From Novosphingobium fluoreni (GTDB lineage Bacteria; Pseudomonadota; Alphaproteobacteria; Sphingomonadales; Sphingomonadaceae), in contig NZ_JACIDY010000002.1 of assembly GCF_014196615.1 (NCBI RefSeq), positions 662,409 to 726,408 on the forward strand: a DNA stretch of 64,000 bases, read 5' to 3'. The stretch's first letter is position 1. Every line of letters starts with the position of its first letter. Positions 49,872 through 58,623 of the stretch are shown in pieces. The position numbers and the translations under genes were made by a program. The notes beneath the pieces are model-generated. The model ran no database searches, had not been told where the DNA came from, and saw only the letters and a list, made by a program, of their open reading frames with translations.

Positions 49872-52048
49872 CAGAAGCGGTAGCTCACAGTGCCGAACAC
49901 CTGCCGCTCTTCGCCCATGAAGCAATCGCCCCGCGCCAGGCAGGCGGAGTAGAAGCGCTTGTCCAGCAGGTTGGTGGCGTTGACCGAGAAGGTCCAGTGT
50001 TCGCGCCAACGCAGCTCCGCCAGCGCATCGACCAGTGTGTAGCTTGGCGTGCGCAGGCCATTGGGGAAAGCGGATTCGCTATAGGACTTGTTCGCTCCGG
50101 AATAGCGCGCGCCCCCGCCCAGCAGCAGCCTCAGTTCGTCCGACAGATCGAATGGACGCGAGGCCCACAGGGAGGCGTTGTACTTGGGCACGTTCTCCAT
50201 CTGCTTGCCGATTTCATAGGCGTAGGTCGACTTGGACACCGCCGCGTCGTTGTAGCTGAAATTGGCGACGATCTGCAGGCCGCCGGGGAAGGTGGCGTTG
50301 CCTTCCACTTCGATGCCCTTGGAGGTGCTTTCGCCGACTTGGCGCTGGCCTCTTGTGAAGGCATTGGGATCGTTGGCCGTCGGGGCAGGGATCACAACAT
50401 CGACCGGCGTGTTGGTCTGGGTGATATGATAGCCGGTGACTGTCAGGATTGCCCAATCGGTCGGATGTAACTTTACGCCTGCCTCGAACTGGCGACCGCG
50501 CTGCGGTTTGAAGACAGTGCGATCCACGGTGGTTCCGATGATCGGGTCAAAGCTTTGGGTAAAGCTGAAGAACGGTGAGACGCCCTTGGCCACATCGGCG
50601 ATGATACCGGCCCGGAAGGTGGTGGCGCTTTCGTTCAAGGCGCGTACCCCGAAGCTGTCAGTCGTCACCTTGTCGCGCCGTGCGCCCAGCACGACCGAAA
50701 CGCGATCGGCGAAACGGATCTGATCCTGAAGGTAAAAACCCAACTGCTTTTGAACAGTGTCGTCTGATAGATACGGGTTAGGTCCGACACCGCCGCCAAA
50801 ATCCTGCAATGCGTTGTAATCGATATTGTAGATATCGATATATTCCTCGCCGAAAGTATCGACCTTGCGGACGCGGCTGCGACTGAAATCGACACCTGCC
50901 AGCAAGACGTGTTCGATCTGGCTGCCCGTGTTGAAGTTCCACTGCAGGTTGTTGTCGGTGGAGAAAATTTCCATCCGGGCGCGACTTGTCTGCCGGTAGT
51001 TGCCGATGATCCGCATCGCCGGATCAGGCACCGCGACGCCATTCGCGTCGACCTGTCCCGGCAGCACATAGGGGTTTAGCGGATTGGCGTAGCTGTTGGG
51101 ATAGTGCGTGCGGTAATCCACGTCGCTATCGATGTAGCGGGCCTTGAGGCTGATCTTCACCGCATCGTTGAAGCGGTGGCTGATCATGCCGGTTCCTTGC
51201 AGCAGGCGGCCGTCGTAGCGGTCCCAGCCGGGCTTGCCGATGAACAGATCGTTGCGCAGCTTGCCGTTGGGATTCGGCAGAATCGTACCGACCAGCGGCA
51301 GGAACTGCGCGGTCGAGCCGCCGTCGTCCTCCTGATAAAGGCCGAGCAGCGTGACGTCGGTCTGGGCCGAGGGCCGCCAGGTGAGCGATGGGGCGATCAT
51401 CACCCGATCGTCTTTCACGAAATCGGTCTGCGTATCGGCATCGCGCACGCGCGCGGCGATCCGGGCGGCCAGCGTGTCGCTCAGCGGGCCGGTGAGATCG
51501 GCCAGCACTTCCTTGCGATCGAACGACCCGTAGCGGACGGAAACCTCGCCGCCCGTCTCGAACTGCGGCGCCTTGGAGACAAGGTTGAACAGGCCGCCGA
51601 TCGAACCCTGGCCGAACAGCACAGAGGCCGGACCGCGCACAAGCTGCACGGCCGAGAAGTTGTAAGGATCGGCCGGGATCGTGGCATAGAAGCTGAACAC
51701 ATCGCGCATGCCGTCGCGGAACTGCTGCGCGTTGACGCCGCGTACCTTTACGCCGTCGATCCGGCTGTCACGGCCATAGGGGTTGGTCTGAACGCCCGAG
51801 ACATAGCGCAGCGTATCACTGACGGAGAGGGCGCCCTGCTGGGTGAACAGTTCATCGGTGACGATGGTGACCGGCTGCGGTGTCTGTAAGGCGGGGGTGT
51901 CGGTCTTGGTCATCGCGCCGCTGGCGGCCCGCGCACCGGTTACGATGATGGCGTCCGCCGGCTGCTCTTCTTCCGCGTGAGCGGGGAACGCAACGCCCAG
52001 AACAGTCAGCGCGGTTCCGCAAAGCGCGGTAAGACGAAGCCGGTGCAT
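49871..52048 (-). CDS. TonB-dependent siderophore receptor
   Basis: Outer-membrane ferric-siderophore transporter, 725 residues. The signal peptide ends VAFPAHA; ADAIIVTGAR is the TonB-box region; the plug has TPQPVTIVTDELFTQQG, RGVNAQQFRDGMRD and VQLVRGPASVLFGQGSIGGLFNLVSK; the barrel ends in the aromatic VSYRF. The pattern is that of the TonB-siderophor family (FhuE/FoxA/PupB type); the exact siderophore is not readable. ATG 52048 is chosen for the signal peptide, with GGAGGGA upstream; the longer frame to 52177 crosses the promoter. First gene of the operon, under a Fur-type palindrome. Confidence 0.93.
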   Translation of the reverse strand: MHRLRLTALCGTALTVLGVAFPAHAEEEQPADAIIVTGARAASGAMTKTDTPALQTPQPVTIVTDELFTQQGALSVSDTLRYVSGVQTNPYGRDSRIDGVKVRGVNAQQFRDGMRDVFSFYATIPADPYNFSAVQLVRGPASVLFGQGSIGGLFNLVSKAPQFETGGEVSVRYGSFDRKEVLADLTGPLSDTLAARIAARVRDADTQTDFVKDDRVMIAPSLTWRPSAQTDVTLLGLYQEDDGGSTAQFLPLVGTILPNPNGKLRNDLFIGKPGWDRYDGRLLQGTGMISHRFNDAVKISLKARYIDSDVDYRTHYPNSYANPLNPYVLPGQVDANGVAVPDPAMRIIGNYRQTSRARMEIFSTDNNLQWNFNTGSQIEHVLLAGVDFSRSRVRKVDTFGEEYIDIYNIDYNALQDFGGGVGPNPYLSDDTVQKQLGFYLQDQIRFADRVSVVLGARRDKVTTDSFGVRALNESATTFRAGIIADVAKGVSPFFSFTQSFDPIIGTTVDRTVFKPQRGRQFEAGVKLHPTDWAILTVTGYHITQTNTPVDVVIPAPTANDPNAFTRGQRQVGESTSKGIEVEGNATFPGGLQIVANFSYNDAAVSKSTYAYEIGKQMENVPKYNASLWASRPFDLSDELRLLLGGGARYSGANKSYSESAFPNGLRTPSYTLVDALAELRWREHWTFSVNATNLLDKRFYSACLARGDCFMGEERQVFGTVSYRF

Positions 52049-52497
52049 ACAGGTATTTCCCTCCGTTGATTGCCCGCTCGATAATGCGAGTAACTCGCAA
52101 TAACAAGAAGAGAGTTGTAGGCGGCACAACGGAAACAATTTGACACAAGTAACCATATGGGTTATACGGCTACGCATCCGGCTAGGCGATGATCACGCAG
52201 CGCCGGTGTTTCGAGCCGGCGCCGTGGGCGGAGAGATGCGACGAAATCGTGTCACGTTCCCCAGCGCTCGCGCGCAGGTATGTCGTGAAGGGACCGGCTC
52301 GACTTGCGAGCCCTACGGCTGGTCCCACATGTCTGCGTCAGGGCCGAGCCGAGGTTCCCACGCCATCGGCCGTTCGCACACGGTGGCTTTTCCCGCGCTC
52401 TCCAGCAAAGAGCGCCCCGGTGCCGGCTCGATGTCCGCCCCGTAAACCTTCTGGCGTTATCCCACGCTCGCCGGTGGGCGTCCGCGCTTGTCCGCTA
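52049..52497. other. 449-base gap between siderophore operon and tesB
   Basis: Holds the promoter and Fur-type palindrome of the siderophore receptor operon at the left. From about 52180 to 52497 no gene, RNA or repeat was recognised; plus-strand frames there are Arg/Ser/Pro-rich and not gene-like. It receives the 3' end of tesB and the 5' end of the receptor operon, both on the minus strand. Confidence 0.4.
52085..52099 (-). promoter_or_regulatory. Fur-type operator of the siderophore operon
   Basis: TGCGAGTAACTCGCA is a perfect 7-1-7 palindrome, the layout of the alphaproteobacterial Fur box. On the minus strand it sits between a TTGTTA (possible -35) and TTATCG (weak -10) and ends 36 bases before the receptor ATG. 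Repression under iron sufficiency is inferred. Confidence 0.6.
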
Positions 52498-53364
52498 TCA
52501 CGGACGGTGGCGGATCAGGCCTTCCTGGGTCATGCTGGCGATCATTCCGCCATCCTGCGTGAAGATCGTCCCTCGCGCCAAGCCTCGACCATGCCCCGAC
52601 CAGGGACTGTCCATGGTATAGAGCAGCCATTCGCCCAGCGGCGGCGTCTCATGAAACCAGATCGCGTGGTCCAGGCTGGCGGACTGGATATCTGGAGAGG
52701 ACCATCCTTTTTCATGGGGCAGCAGCGCGGTGTTGATGAGGCCGTAGTCGCTCACGAGCGCCAGCGCGGTCCGCGCTTGTATTTCGTCTAGCCCGGCGGG
52801 CAGGCGGAACCAGGCGCACTGGCTGGGAAGGCCGGGCATCCCGACTGACGGATCGGCCCCCTTCGCGTCGATCTGGCCCACACGCATGTCCAGCGCGAGC
52901 GCAAGGTCGCGAAAAGGCCAAGGTAACGTTCCCATCGCCGCCGTAAGAAAGTCGGCCAGCGGCTTGGCAGCCTCCGGGCCGGGCGGTTGCGGCATCGGGC
53001 CGCGATAAGCCAGGCCCTTTTCAGGCCGCTGGAACGAGGCTGCCAGGTTCAGGATCGGCCGTCCGTCCTGCAAGGCGACGACCCGGCGATTGGCGAAAGT
53101 GCCGCCATCGAAATCGCGGATGACCCGGTAGATCACGGGGCGCGTGATGTCACCGGCGCGCAGGAAATAGGCATGAAGCGAGTGGGCGGCCCGGCCCGGT
53201 TCCACAGAGGCGACGGCTGACGCCAGTGCCTGCGCGATCACTTGCCCGCCGTAGATCCTGCCGCCTTCTTCGGGCCGCGCCGCGCCGCGATAGAAGTCGG
53301 TATCCAGTTCCTCCACTTCTAGAAGGCGCTGAACCTCGAAGACGGAAGCTTCCTGCTCGTTCAC
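52498..53364 (-). CDS. tesB: Acyl-CoA thioesterase II (TesB)
   Basis: Double-hotdog acyl-CoA thioesterase, 288 residues, which releases free fatty acid from CoA. The E. coli TesB triad has equivalents here: Asp206 in VSDYGLI, Ser230 in SASLDHAIWFH (Thr in E. coli) and Gln280 in MTQEGLIR. The N-terminal hotdog has RIYGGQVIAQAL and SLHAYFLRAGD. The start is GTG 53364, overlapping the stop of the merR gene (GTGA). As the last gene of fadL-fadD-merR-tesB it may prevent trapping of CoA during fatty-acid uptake. Confidence 0.94.
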   Translation of the reverse strand: MNEQEASVFEVQRLLEVEELDTDFYRGAARPEEGGRIYGGQVIAQALASAVASVEPGRAAHSLHAYFLRAGDITRPVIYRVIRDFDGGTFANRRVVALQDGRPILNLAASFQRPEKGLAYRGPMPQPPGPEAAKPLADFLTAAMGTLPWPFRDLALALDMRVGQIDAKGADPSVGMPGLPSQCAWFRLPAGLDEIQARTALALVSDYGLINTALLPHEKGWSSPDIQSASLDHAIWFHETPPLGEWLLYTMDSPWSGHGRGLARGTIFTQDGGMIASMTQEGLIRHRP

Positions 53365-53792
53365 GATACCTGGCCCTTTGCCTCGCCGTGATGTTCGCGC
53401 AGCCAGTCCTGTGCCTGCTGCTCGATCGAACCCAGCTCTTCCAGCGTCTGTTCGATGGCCTGCTTCTGTTTGGCAAGCTCCGATCGGCGTTTGGCCACCT
53501 TGGCGATCAATTGGCGCACCTGGGCGTGATGCTCGGGATCGACATCGTAGAGGTCCAGGAACTCGGCGATTTCGCGAATGCTGAAGCCCAGCCGCTTGCC
53601 CCGCAGGATCAGCTGCATCCGCCCGATCTCTCGCCGCGAATAGATGCGGGTGGTGCCCACGCGTTGCGGCGCGATCAGGCCCTTGTCTTCATAGAAGCGC
53701 AAGGTGCGCATCGTGACGCCCAGCTCGGTGGCCGCTTCCTGGATGCCGAGCAGATCGGCGGGCGCGTCCGGCGCCGTTTCCGCTAGGGTCAC
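53361..53792 (-). CDS. MerR family regulator of the fatty-acid locus
   Basis: A 143-residue MerR-type regulator. The winged helix-turn-helix is at about residues 14-80 (LGIQEAATELGVTMRTLRFYEDKGLIAPQR, YSRREIGRMQLILRGKRLGFSIREI), followed by a dimer coiled coil (VAKRRSELAKQKQAIEQTLEELGSIEQQ). No metal-binding cysteines are present, so the ligand is probably an acyl-CoA or acid, as in the LiuR/PsrA-like MerR members of fatty-acid and branched-chain degradation loci. The GTG start overlaps the fadD stop and its stop overlaps the tesB start (both GTGA). Likely target: the divergent promoter region near 57300-57486. Confidence 0.9.
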   Translation of the reverse strand: MTLAETAPDAPADLLGIQEAATELGVTMRTLRFYEDKGLIAPQRVGTTRIYSRREIGRMQLILRGKRLGFSIREIAEFLDLYDVDPEHHAQVRQLIAKVAKRRSELAKQKQAIEQTLEELGSIEQQAQDWLREHHGEAKGQVS

Positions 53793-55498
53793 AAAACGCC
53801 CTGAGCGGCAGCGCGCCGTGCGGCTTCTTCGGCCACCAGCTCTTTCTTCGATAGCTTGCCGACCATGGTCTTGGGCAGGCTGGGCCTGAATTCTATGCTG
53901 GAGGGCATTTCGATCTTGCTGATCCGCGTCTTGAGGAATTCCATCAACTCCTCTTCGCCGACAAGATCACCTTGATGCAAGGCCACGAATGCCTTGGGTG
54001 ACTGTCCCCGATAGGGATCGGGCACACCGATCACCACGGCCTCGGCCACGCTGGGATGCTCGTACAGCGCATCCTCGATCATGCGGGGATAGACGTTGTA
54101 GCCGCTGCACAGGATCAGGTCCTTGATGCGATCGACCAGAAACAGGTAGCCGTCCTCATCCAGGTAGCCGACATCGCCGGTGCGCAGCGCGCCATAGATA
54201 AAGGTGGCTTCCGTATCCTTGGGGCGGTTCCAGTAGGCCTTCATCACTTGCGGCCCCCGGGCGCAGACTTCGCCACGCTCGCCCTGCTTCATCACGCGAT
54301 GAATGTTCTCGGGGTCGCGGATTTCGATGGCGGTGCCGGGGAAAGCAGGTCCGCAGGAATTCTCCTTGACCAGTCCTTCCAGTGGATTGCAGGCGATGAT
54401 CGGGCTGGCTTCGGACAAGCCATAGCCTTCCACCACGCGCACTCCGGTCTTCGCTTCAAACTTCTGGCGAATGTCCAGCGGCAGAGGCGCGCCACCCGAA
54501 ATGCAGACCCGCACCTGATCGAACTCGCCATGCAGCTCGACGTTGTTGAGCGCGGCATAAAGCGTGGGCACGCCAAAGAATTGCGTGGGCTTCACCCGCT
54601 TGGCGGTTTCCAGGAAGGACTTCATCTCGAAGCGGGGCAGCAGGATCATCTCGGCGGCGGTATCGACCGAGTAGTTCAGCACCGTGGTCAGCGCGAAGAC
54701 GTGGAACATCGGCAGCACGCCCAGCGTCCGCTCCTGCGTTTCGGGCAAATGGCCGACGTGCGCGATCATCTGCGCCGAATTGGCGGCGAGGTTGGCGTGA
54801 GTCAGCATCGCGCCCTTGGGAGTGCCGGTGGTGCCGCCGGTATATTGCAGCACCGCCAGATCGCAGGGGTCCTGCACCACCGGGTCCGGATCGGCCTGGC
54901 GGGCAATCAGATCGTGGAACCGCACGAAGCGCAGATCATGTGGCTCATGCGCGATATCCTTGCGCTTAAGCAGGCGATAGGCGGTGCCCTTGATCGCGGG
55001 CAGGACACCGGCGATCGGGCAGACTACCACGCGGTGCAGGCTGGTCTTGCCGATCAGCGGCTCGATCTTGGGGAGGGACATGGCAAGGTCGGAGGCGATC
55101 ATCACCTCCGTCCCGCTGTCCACCACCTGGTGCTCCAGCTCCCGCTCGGTATAGAGTGGGTTGAAGTTTACCACGACGCCGCCGATCCGCAGAATCGCGA
55201 AGTAGCAGATGACATAGTAGGGCGTATTGGGCAGGCAGAGCCCGACCCTCATTCCCGGCCGCACTCCCAGATCCTGCAGACCCCGAGCCGCTCGGCGAGA
55301 GAGTTCGCCGATCTCACGATACGTCCACTTGCGACCCATGAAGTCGACCGCGGGCCAAGCGCCATGGCGGGCGACCGCATGGTCGAGCAAATCGGTGAGG
55401 AGCCGCGGCGCGATCGCCGGCATCTCATCAAGCGGTGCCGAGGGGGTACCAAGGTCAGCCGGCTCGCGAGGGCCGGCGTTGTGCGCCGCGGCCGCCAT
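53789..55498 (-). CDS. fadD: Long-chain fatty acid-CoA ligase
   Basis: ANL-family acyl-CoA synthetase of 569 residues that activates fatty acids with ATP and CoA. Motifs: P-loop YTGGTTGTPKGAMLTH, VPTLYAALNN, the A5 region VEGYGLSEASPI, A7 LRTGDVGYLDEDGY, and A10 PKTMVGKLSKKEL with the catalytic lysine. The N-terminus has about 30 extra residues. Its ATG overlaps the fadL stop by one base (TAATG), so import and activation are translated together; its 3' end overlaps the merR start. Confidence 0.94.
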   Translation of the reverse strand: MAAAAHNAGPREPADLGTPSAPLDEMPAIAPRLLTDLLDHAVARHGAWPAVDFMGRKWTYREIGELSRRAARGLQDLGVRPGMRVGLCLPNTPYYVICYFAILRIGGVVVNFNPLYTERELEHQVVDSGTEVMIASDLAMSLPKIEPLIGKTSLHRVVVCPIAGVLPAIKGTAYRLLKRKDIAHEPHDLRFVRFHDLIARQADPDPVVQDPCDLAVLQYTGGTTGTPKGAMLTHANLAANSAQMIAHVGHLPETQERTLGVLPMFHVFALTTVLNYSVDTAAEMILLPRFEMKSFLETAKRVKPTQFFGVPTLYAALNNVELHGEFDQVRVCISGGAPLPLDIRQKFEAKTGVRVVEGYGLSEASPIIACNPLEGLVKENSCGPAFPGTAIEIRDPENIHRVMKQGERGEVCARGPQVMKAYWNRPKDTEATFIYGALRTGDVGYLDEDGYLFLVDRIKDLILCSGYNVYPRMIEDALYEHPSVAEAVVIGVPDPYRGQSPKAFVALHQGDLVGEEELMEFLKTRISKIEMPSSIEFRPSLPKTMVGKLSKKELVAEEAARRAAAQGVL

Positions 55499-56796
55499 TA
55501 GAACGCCATCCTTGCGCCGAGCGAGAAGACCAGCGCGGATGCATCGCGCAACTCGCCGTTGGTGATCACCGGCGTCTGCGCCGCGGTGCCGGCATAGGCC
55601 GCCGTGATCCGGTCGATCGGCGCATCCTTGAACGTGATGTAGCTGGCGGCGGCGTCCACCGTGATCGCGCTGCTGGCCTTGATGCTGGTGCCGGCCGAGA
55701 AGTTCCAGCGGTTGCTGTCCGGCACACGGGCGTCACGATCGCCATCGCGGGTGGGGGTGTTGCCGTGCTGGATGCCGGCGCGCACGGTCAGGTCCGGGTT
55801 GACGTCGTAATCGGCACCGAACGCATAGGTCCAGCTTTTCTTGTAGTTCTCAGGGATAGCGGCATTCACCGGAGCGCCCAGCCGGATCGCGTCGAACTTG
55901 CTCCAGCCATAGCGGATCACCTGGCCGTTCAAGGTCAACTGCGGCGTTGCCTTCACCCGGACGCTGCCGATCGCCTGCCACGGTGTGCGGAAAGAAGCGC
56001 TGGTGTCGATAGAACGATTCTGGCCGGCGAGCGGGCCCAGCAGGCCTTCCGTGGTGATCGAACCGTCCAGCTTGTGCTTGATGCTGGACTTGTAGGCCAG
56101 GCCCAGCGTCACCGGACCGCCACGATACTGCGCACCGGCTGACCAGCCGAAGTCCCAGCCGTTGCCCTTCAACTGCTGGCGGCCGTCGGGCAGCGCAGGC
56201 GACAAGTTGGGCAGGTAATTGCTCAGCGTGGCATCGGCATACTCCGCGTTTAAGGCCGCGCCGATGCTGAGCTGCGGCGTCACCATGAACGCTACTGAAG
56301 GCTGAATATCGAAAGTGCGCAGCTTGGTCTTGTCCGCGCTATACCGCGCCCAGCTTTCGGCATCGTAGTCCGTGGTGAAATTGTAAGGTGCGCTCACCGC
56401 CAGACCGAAAGCCACGCGGCCCATGCCATAGGCGACCGCACCAGAGGGCAGCACACCCTTATTGATTGGGTTGCGGGCGACGGGATCACCGCCGACCGGG
56501 GCGGGGCGCTGGCCGGGGCGGACGATCACGGTGCCGTTGTCCACCACCTTGCCGCGCGGGATGATGGCGCTGGCGTGGATCGCCGCTTCGCCGCCTTCCA
56601 TGCCGCCGATCGAGGCGGGGTTCCACCACAGCGAGTCTACGCCGGTATCGGCCGCCTCGCCCGAGAACGCCCGGCCCTGGGCGCGGACAGACTGCTCCTG
56701 CAGATAGAAGGCCTGCGCACTGGCTACGGTGCTGATGCCGAAGGCGAGCGCGGTGGCTGCGGTTCCGGCGAGGATGCGCCCCTTGCTGGTATTCAT
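55498..56796 (-). CDS. fadL: FadL/OmpP1-family outer-membrane fatty acid transporter
   Basis: Outer-membrane beta-barrel for long-chain fatty acids, 432 residues. A signal peptide ends ASAQAF; directly after it comes the N-terminal hatch phrase YLQEQSVRAQGRAFSGEAA with DSLWWNPASIGGMEGGE, a clear mark of the family; barrel strands follow, ending LGARMAF with terminal Phe. AGGAGAG precedes the ATG. First gene of the fadL-fadD-merR-tesB chain and only 54 bases after the DUF2147 gene, which may belong to the same transcript. Confidence 0.92.
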   Translation of the reverse strand: MNTSKGRILAGTAATALAFGISTVASAQAFYLQEQSVRAQGRAFSGEAADTGVDSLWWNPASIGGMEGGEAAIHASAIIPRGKVVDNGTVIVRPGQRPAPVGGDPVARNPINKGVLPSGAVAYGMGRVAFGLAVSAPYNFTTDYDAESWARYSADKTKLRTFDIQPSVAFMVTPQLSIGAALNAEYADATLSNYLPNLSPALPDGRQQLKGNGWDFGWSAGAQYRGGPVTLGLAYKSSIKHKLDGSITTEGLLGPLAGQNRSIDTSASFRTPWQAIGSVRVKATPQLTLNGQVIRYGWSKFDAIRLGAPVNAAIPENYKKSWTYAFGADYDVNPDLTVRAGIQHGNTPTRDGDRDARVPDSNRWNFSAGTSIKASSAITVDAAASYITFKDAPIDRITAAYAGTAAQTPVITNGELRDASALVFSLGARMAF

Positions 56797-56850
56797 TCGG
56801 TTCTCTCCTGAGTTCCCTGATTTTTTAAAAGCTTGAACGACCCGAGGTAT

Positions 56851-57297
56851 TTACTTGATCCGCGTCCAGGTCTGCGTCTTGCAAAGCGGCCAGACGATGC
56901 AGCCCTTTAGCTTTAGCGTATCGGCGCCGGCCGGGGTGATCGTCGCCTTGTAGGTGCCGCCGTCTTCCGGATTGTAGATGGTGCCGCCGTCCCACTGCTT
57001 GGCGCTGCCGGTAAATCCGCCCAAAAGCTGCAGACCCTTCAGCTTGCGACTGCGCTTGGCGGTGTCCTTGTTCTTCTCGTCCAATAAGTTGGGGTTGGTG
57101 CGAAGGTTCTGGGAATCGATCAGGCGGCCACAGATCGAGGTGCCGCACTTGGTGATTTCCACCACACCGTTGCGGCTGGGCGTGCGCCACTTGCCAAGCA
57201 CCATTTCAGGCCCGGCGGCGAGCGCCGGAACCGCGACCAGCGTAGCTGCCAGCCCCAGGGATGCCATCGCCAGCGACGAGGAGTTCAATATCTTCAT
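56851..57297 (-). CDS. DUF2147 exported protein
   Basis: A 148-residue secreted protein with a signal peptide (ending VPALAAG) and one DUF2147 domain: VLGKWRTPSRNGVVEITKCGTSICGRL, QLLGGF and TIYNPEDGGTYKATITPAGADTLKLKGCI. The fold is lipocalin-like and the family is often found near lipid or fatty-acid genes. A cysteine pair (CGTSICG) and a later CIVWPLC could form disulfides. ATG 57297 is chosen with AAGGACAG upstream; the longer frame runs through the divergent promoter region. Confidence 0.9.
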   Translation of the reverse strand: MKILNSSSLAMASLGLAATLVAVPALAAGPEMVLGKWRTPSRNGVVEITKCGTSICGRLIDSQNLRTNPNLLDEKNKDTAKRSRKLKGLQLLGGFTGSAKQWDGGTIYNPEDGGTYKATITPAGADTLKLKGCIVWPLCKTQTWTRIK

Positions 57298-57400
57298 GCA
57301 GCTGTCCTTCGCTCTCCATTGTGCCGGCGGTGCCTCCTCGTTTTCTTGAGGAATCCACCTGTGCTTGCCGGCTTCGAGAATCGGTCTAGCGCAAAAATTG

Positions 57401-57433
57401 CTTGACGTATAGGGAAAGTAGCGCACCTTTAGA
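57401..57433 (+). promoter_or_regulatory. Candidate promoter of the beta-oxidation operon
   Basis: CTTGACGTATAGGGAAAG (57401-57418) contains a -35-like TTGACG and an imperfect dyad. A weak -10-like TTTAGA (57428-57433) comes after 20 bases, the long spacing typical of MerR-activated promoters. It lies 54 bases before the thiolase ATG. The link to the MerR protein encoded in the divergent cluster is inference. Confidence 0.35.
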
Positions 57434-57486
57434 GGCGAGATTGAGCGGCGAGAATCGCGAAGACCGTCCGCGCCGAGGAGAGTTGC

Positions 57487-58623
57487 ATGCAAAGCGTCGT
57501 TATTGCCGGTTATGCCCGGTCCCCTTTCCATCTTGCCAACAAGGGCGCGCTGACTAAGGTCCGTCCTGATGATCTGCTGGCACAGGTCATTCGCGGCCTG
57601 ATCCAGAAGACCGGCCTGGAAGCTTCCGACATCGAGGATGTCATCGTCGGCTGTGCATTCCCTGAGGGGGAGCAGGGTCTCAACGTGGCGCGTCTGGCAG
57701 TGCTGCTGGCAGATTTGCCGATCAGCGTGGGCGGCATGACGGTGAACCGTTTCTGCGGTTCCTCAATGAGCGCGGTGCAGATCGCGATGGGCCAGATCGC
57801 CATCGGCGCGGGTGAGGTGTTCGTTTGCGCCGGTGTCGAATCCATGACCCGCGTGCCGATGATGGGCTTCAATCCGATGCCCAATCCCGAGCTTGGCAAG
57901 AAGAGCGCGGCCTACATGTCGATGGGCGAGACGGCTGAGAACGTCGCCAGCAAGTACCAGATCGCGCGTGGCGAGCAGGAGGCCTTCGCGGTAGAAAGCC
58001 AGAAGCGCGCTGCGGCCGCACGCGATGCGGGCCGGTTCGCCGACGAAATCGTGCCGATTCAGACCAAGGCCGGGCTGGTCAGCGAGGATGGTGCGATCCG
58101 GGGCGATACCAGTGCAGAAGCGCTGGCTGCCTTGAAGCCCGCGTTCGATGCGCAAGGTTCCGTAACGGCGGGCACGTCATCGCCGGTAACCGATGGCGCG
58201 GCGGCGGTTCTGGTCACCACAGAGGAATACGCCCGGGCGCATGGCCTGCCGATCCTGGCGCGCATCAAGTCGGTCAGCGTATCGGGCTGCGCGCCTGAAA
58301 CTATGGGGCTGGGTCCGATCCTGTCGAGCCAGAAGGCGCTGCAACGCGCCGGCATCGAGGCGAAGGATCTCAGCGTGGTCGAACTGAACGAGGCGTTCGC
58401 CAGCCAGGCGCTGGCCTGCATCCGCGACCTTGGCGTCGATCCGGCCAAGACCAACATCGACGGCGGGGCGATCGCGTTGGGTCATCCGCTGGGCGCCACG
58501 GGCGCGCGGATCGTCGGCAAGGCGGCATCGCTGCTGAAGCGTGAAGGCGGCAAGTATGCGCTGGCCACCCAGTGCATCGGCGGCGGTCAAGGCATCGCGA
58601 CCGTTCTGGAGGCTGTCGACTGA
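57487..58623 (+). CDS. fadA: Acetyl-CoA C-acyltransferase (3-ketoacyl-CoA thiolase)
   Basis: Thiolase of the last beta-oxidation step, 378 residues. Catalytic Cys90 is in VNRFCGSSMSAVQ, His in GHPLGATGAR, and the second Cys in CIGGGQG; NEAFA is also intact. The N-terminus VVIAGYARSPFHLANKG is typical of the degradative FadA-like group. GAGGAGAG precedes the ATG. Its TGA overlaps the ATG of the bifunctional enzyme gene (TGATG), so both parts of the complex are translated together. Confidence 0.95.
   Translation: MQSVVIAGYARSPFHLANKGALTKVRPDDLLAQVIRGLIQKTGLEASDIEDVIVGCAFPEGEQGLNVARLAVLLADLPISVGGMTVNRFCGSSMSAVQIAMGQIAIGAGEVFVCAGVESMTRVPMMGFNPMPNPELGKKSAAYMSMGETAENVASKYQIARGEQEAFAVESQKRAAAARDAGRFADEIVPIQTKAGLVSEDGAIRGDTSAEALAALKPAFDAQGSVTAGTSSPVTDGAAAVLVTTEEYARAHGLPILARIKSVSVSGCAPETMGLGPILSSQKALQRAGIEAKDLSVVELNEAFASQALACIRDLGVDPAKTNIDGGAIALGHPLGATGARIVGKAASLLKREGGKYALATQCIGGGQGIATVLEAVD

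Noticed and set aside
54056..55501. A 481-codon plus-strand frame opposite fadD
   Set aside because: Shadow of the acyl-CoA ligase; no family features and no ribosome-binding site.
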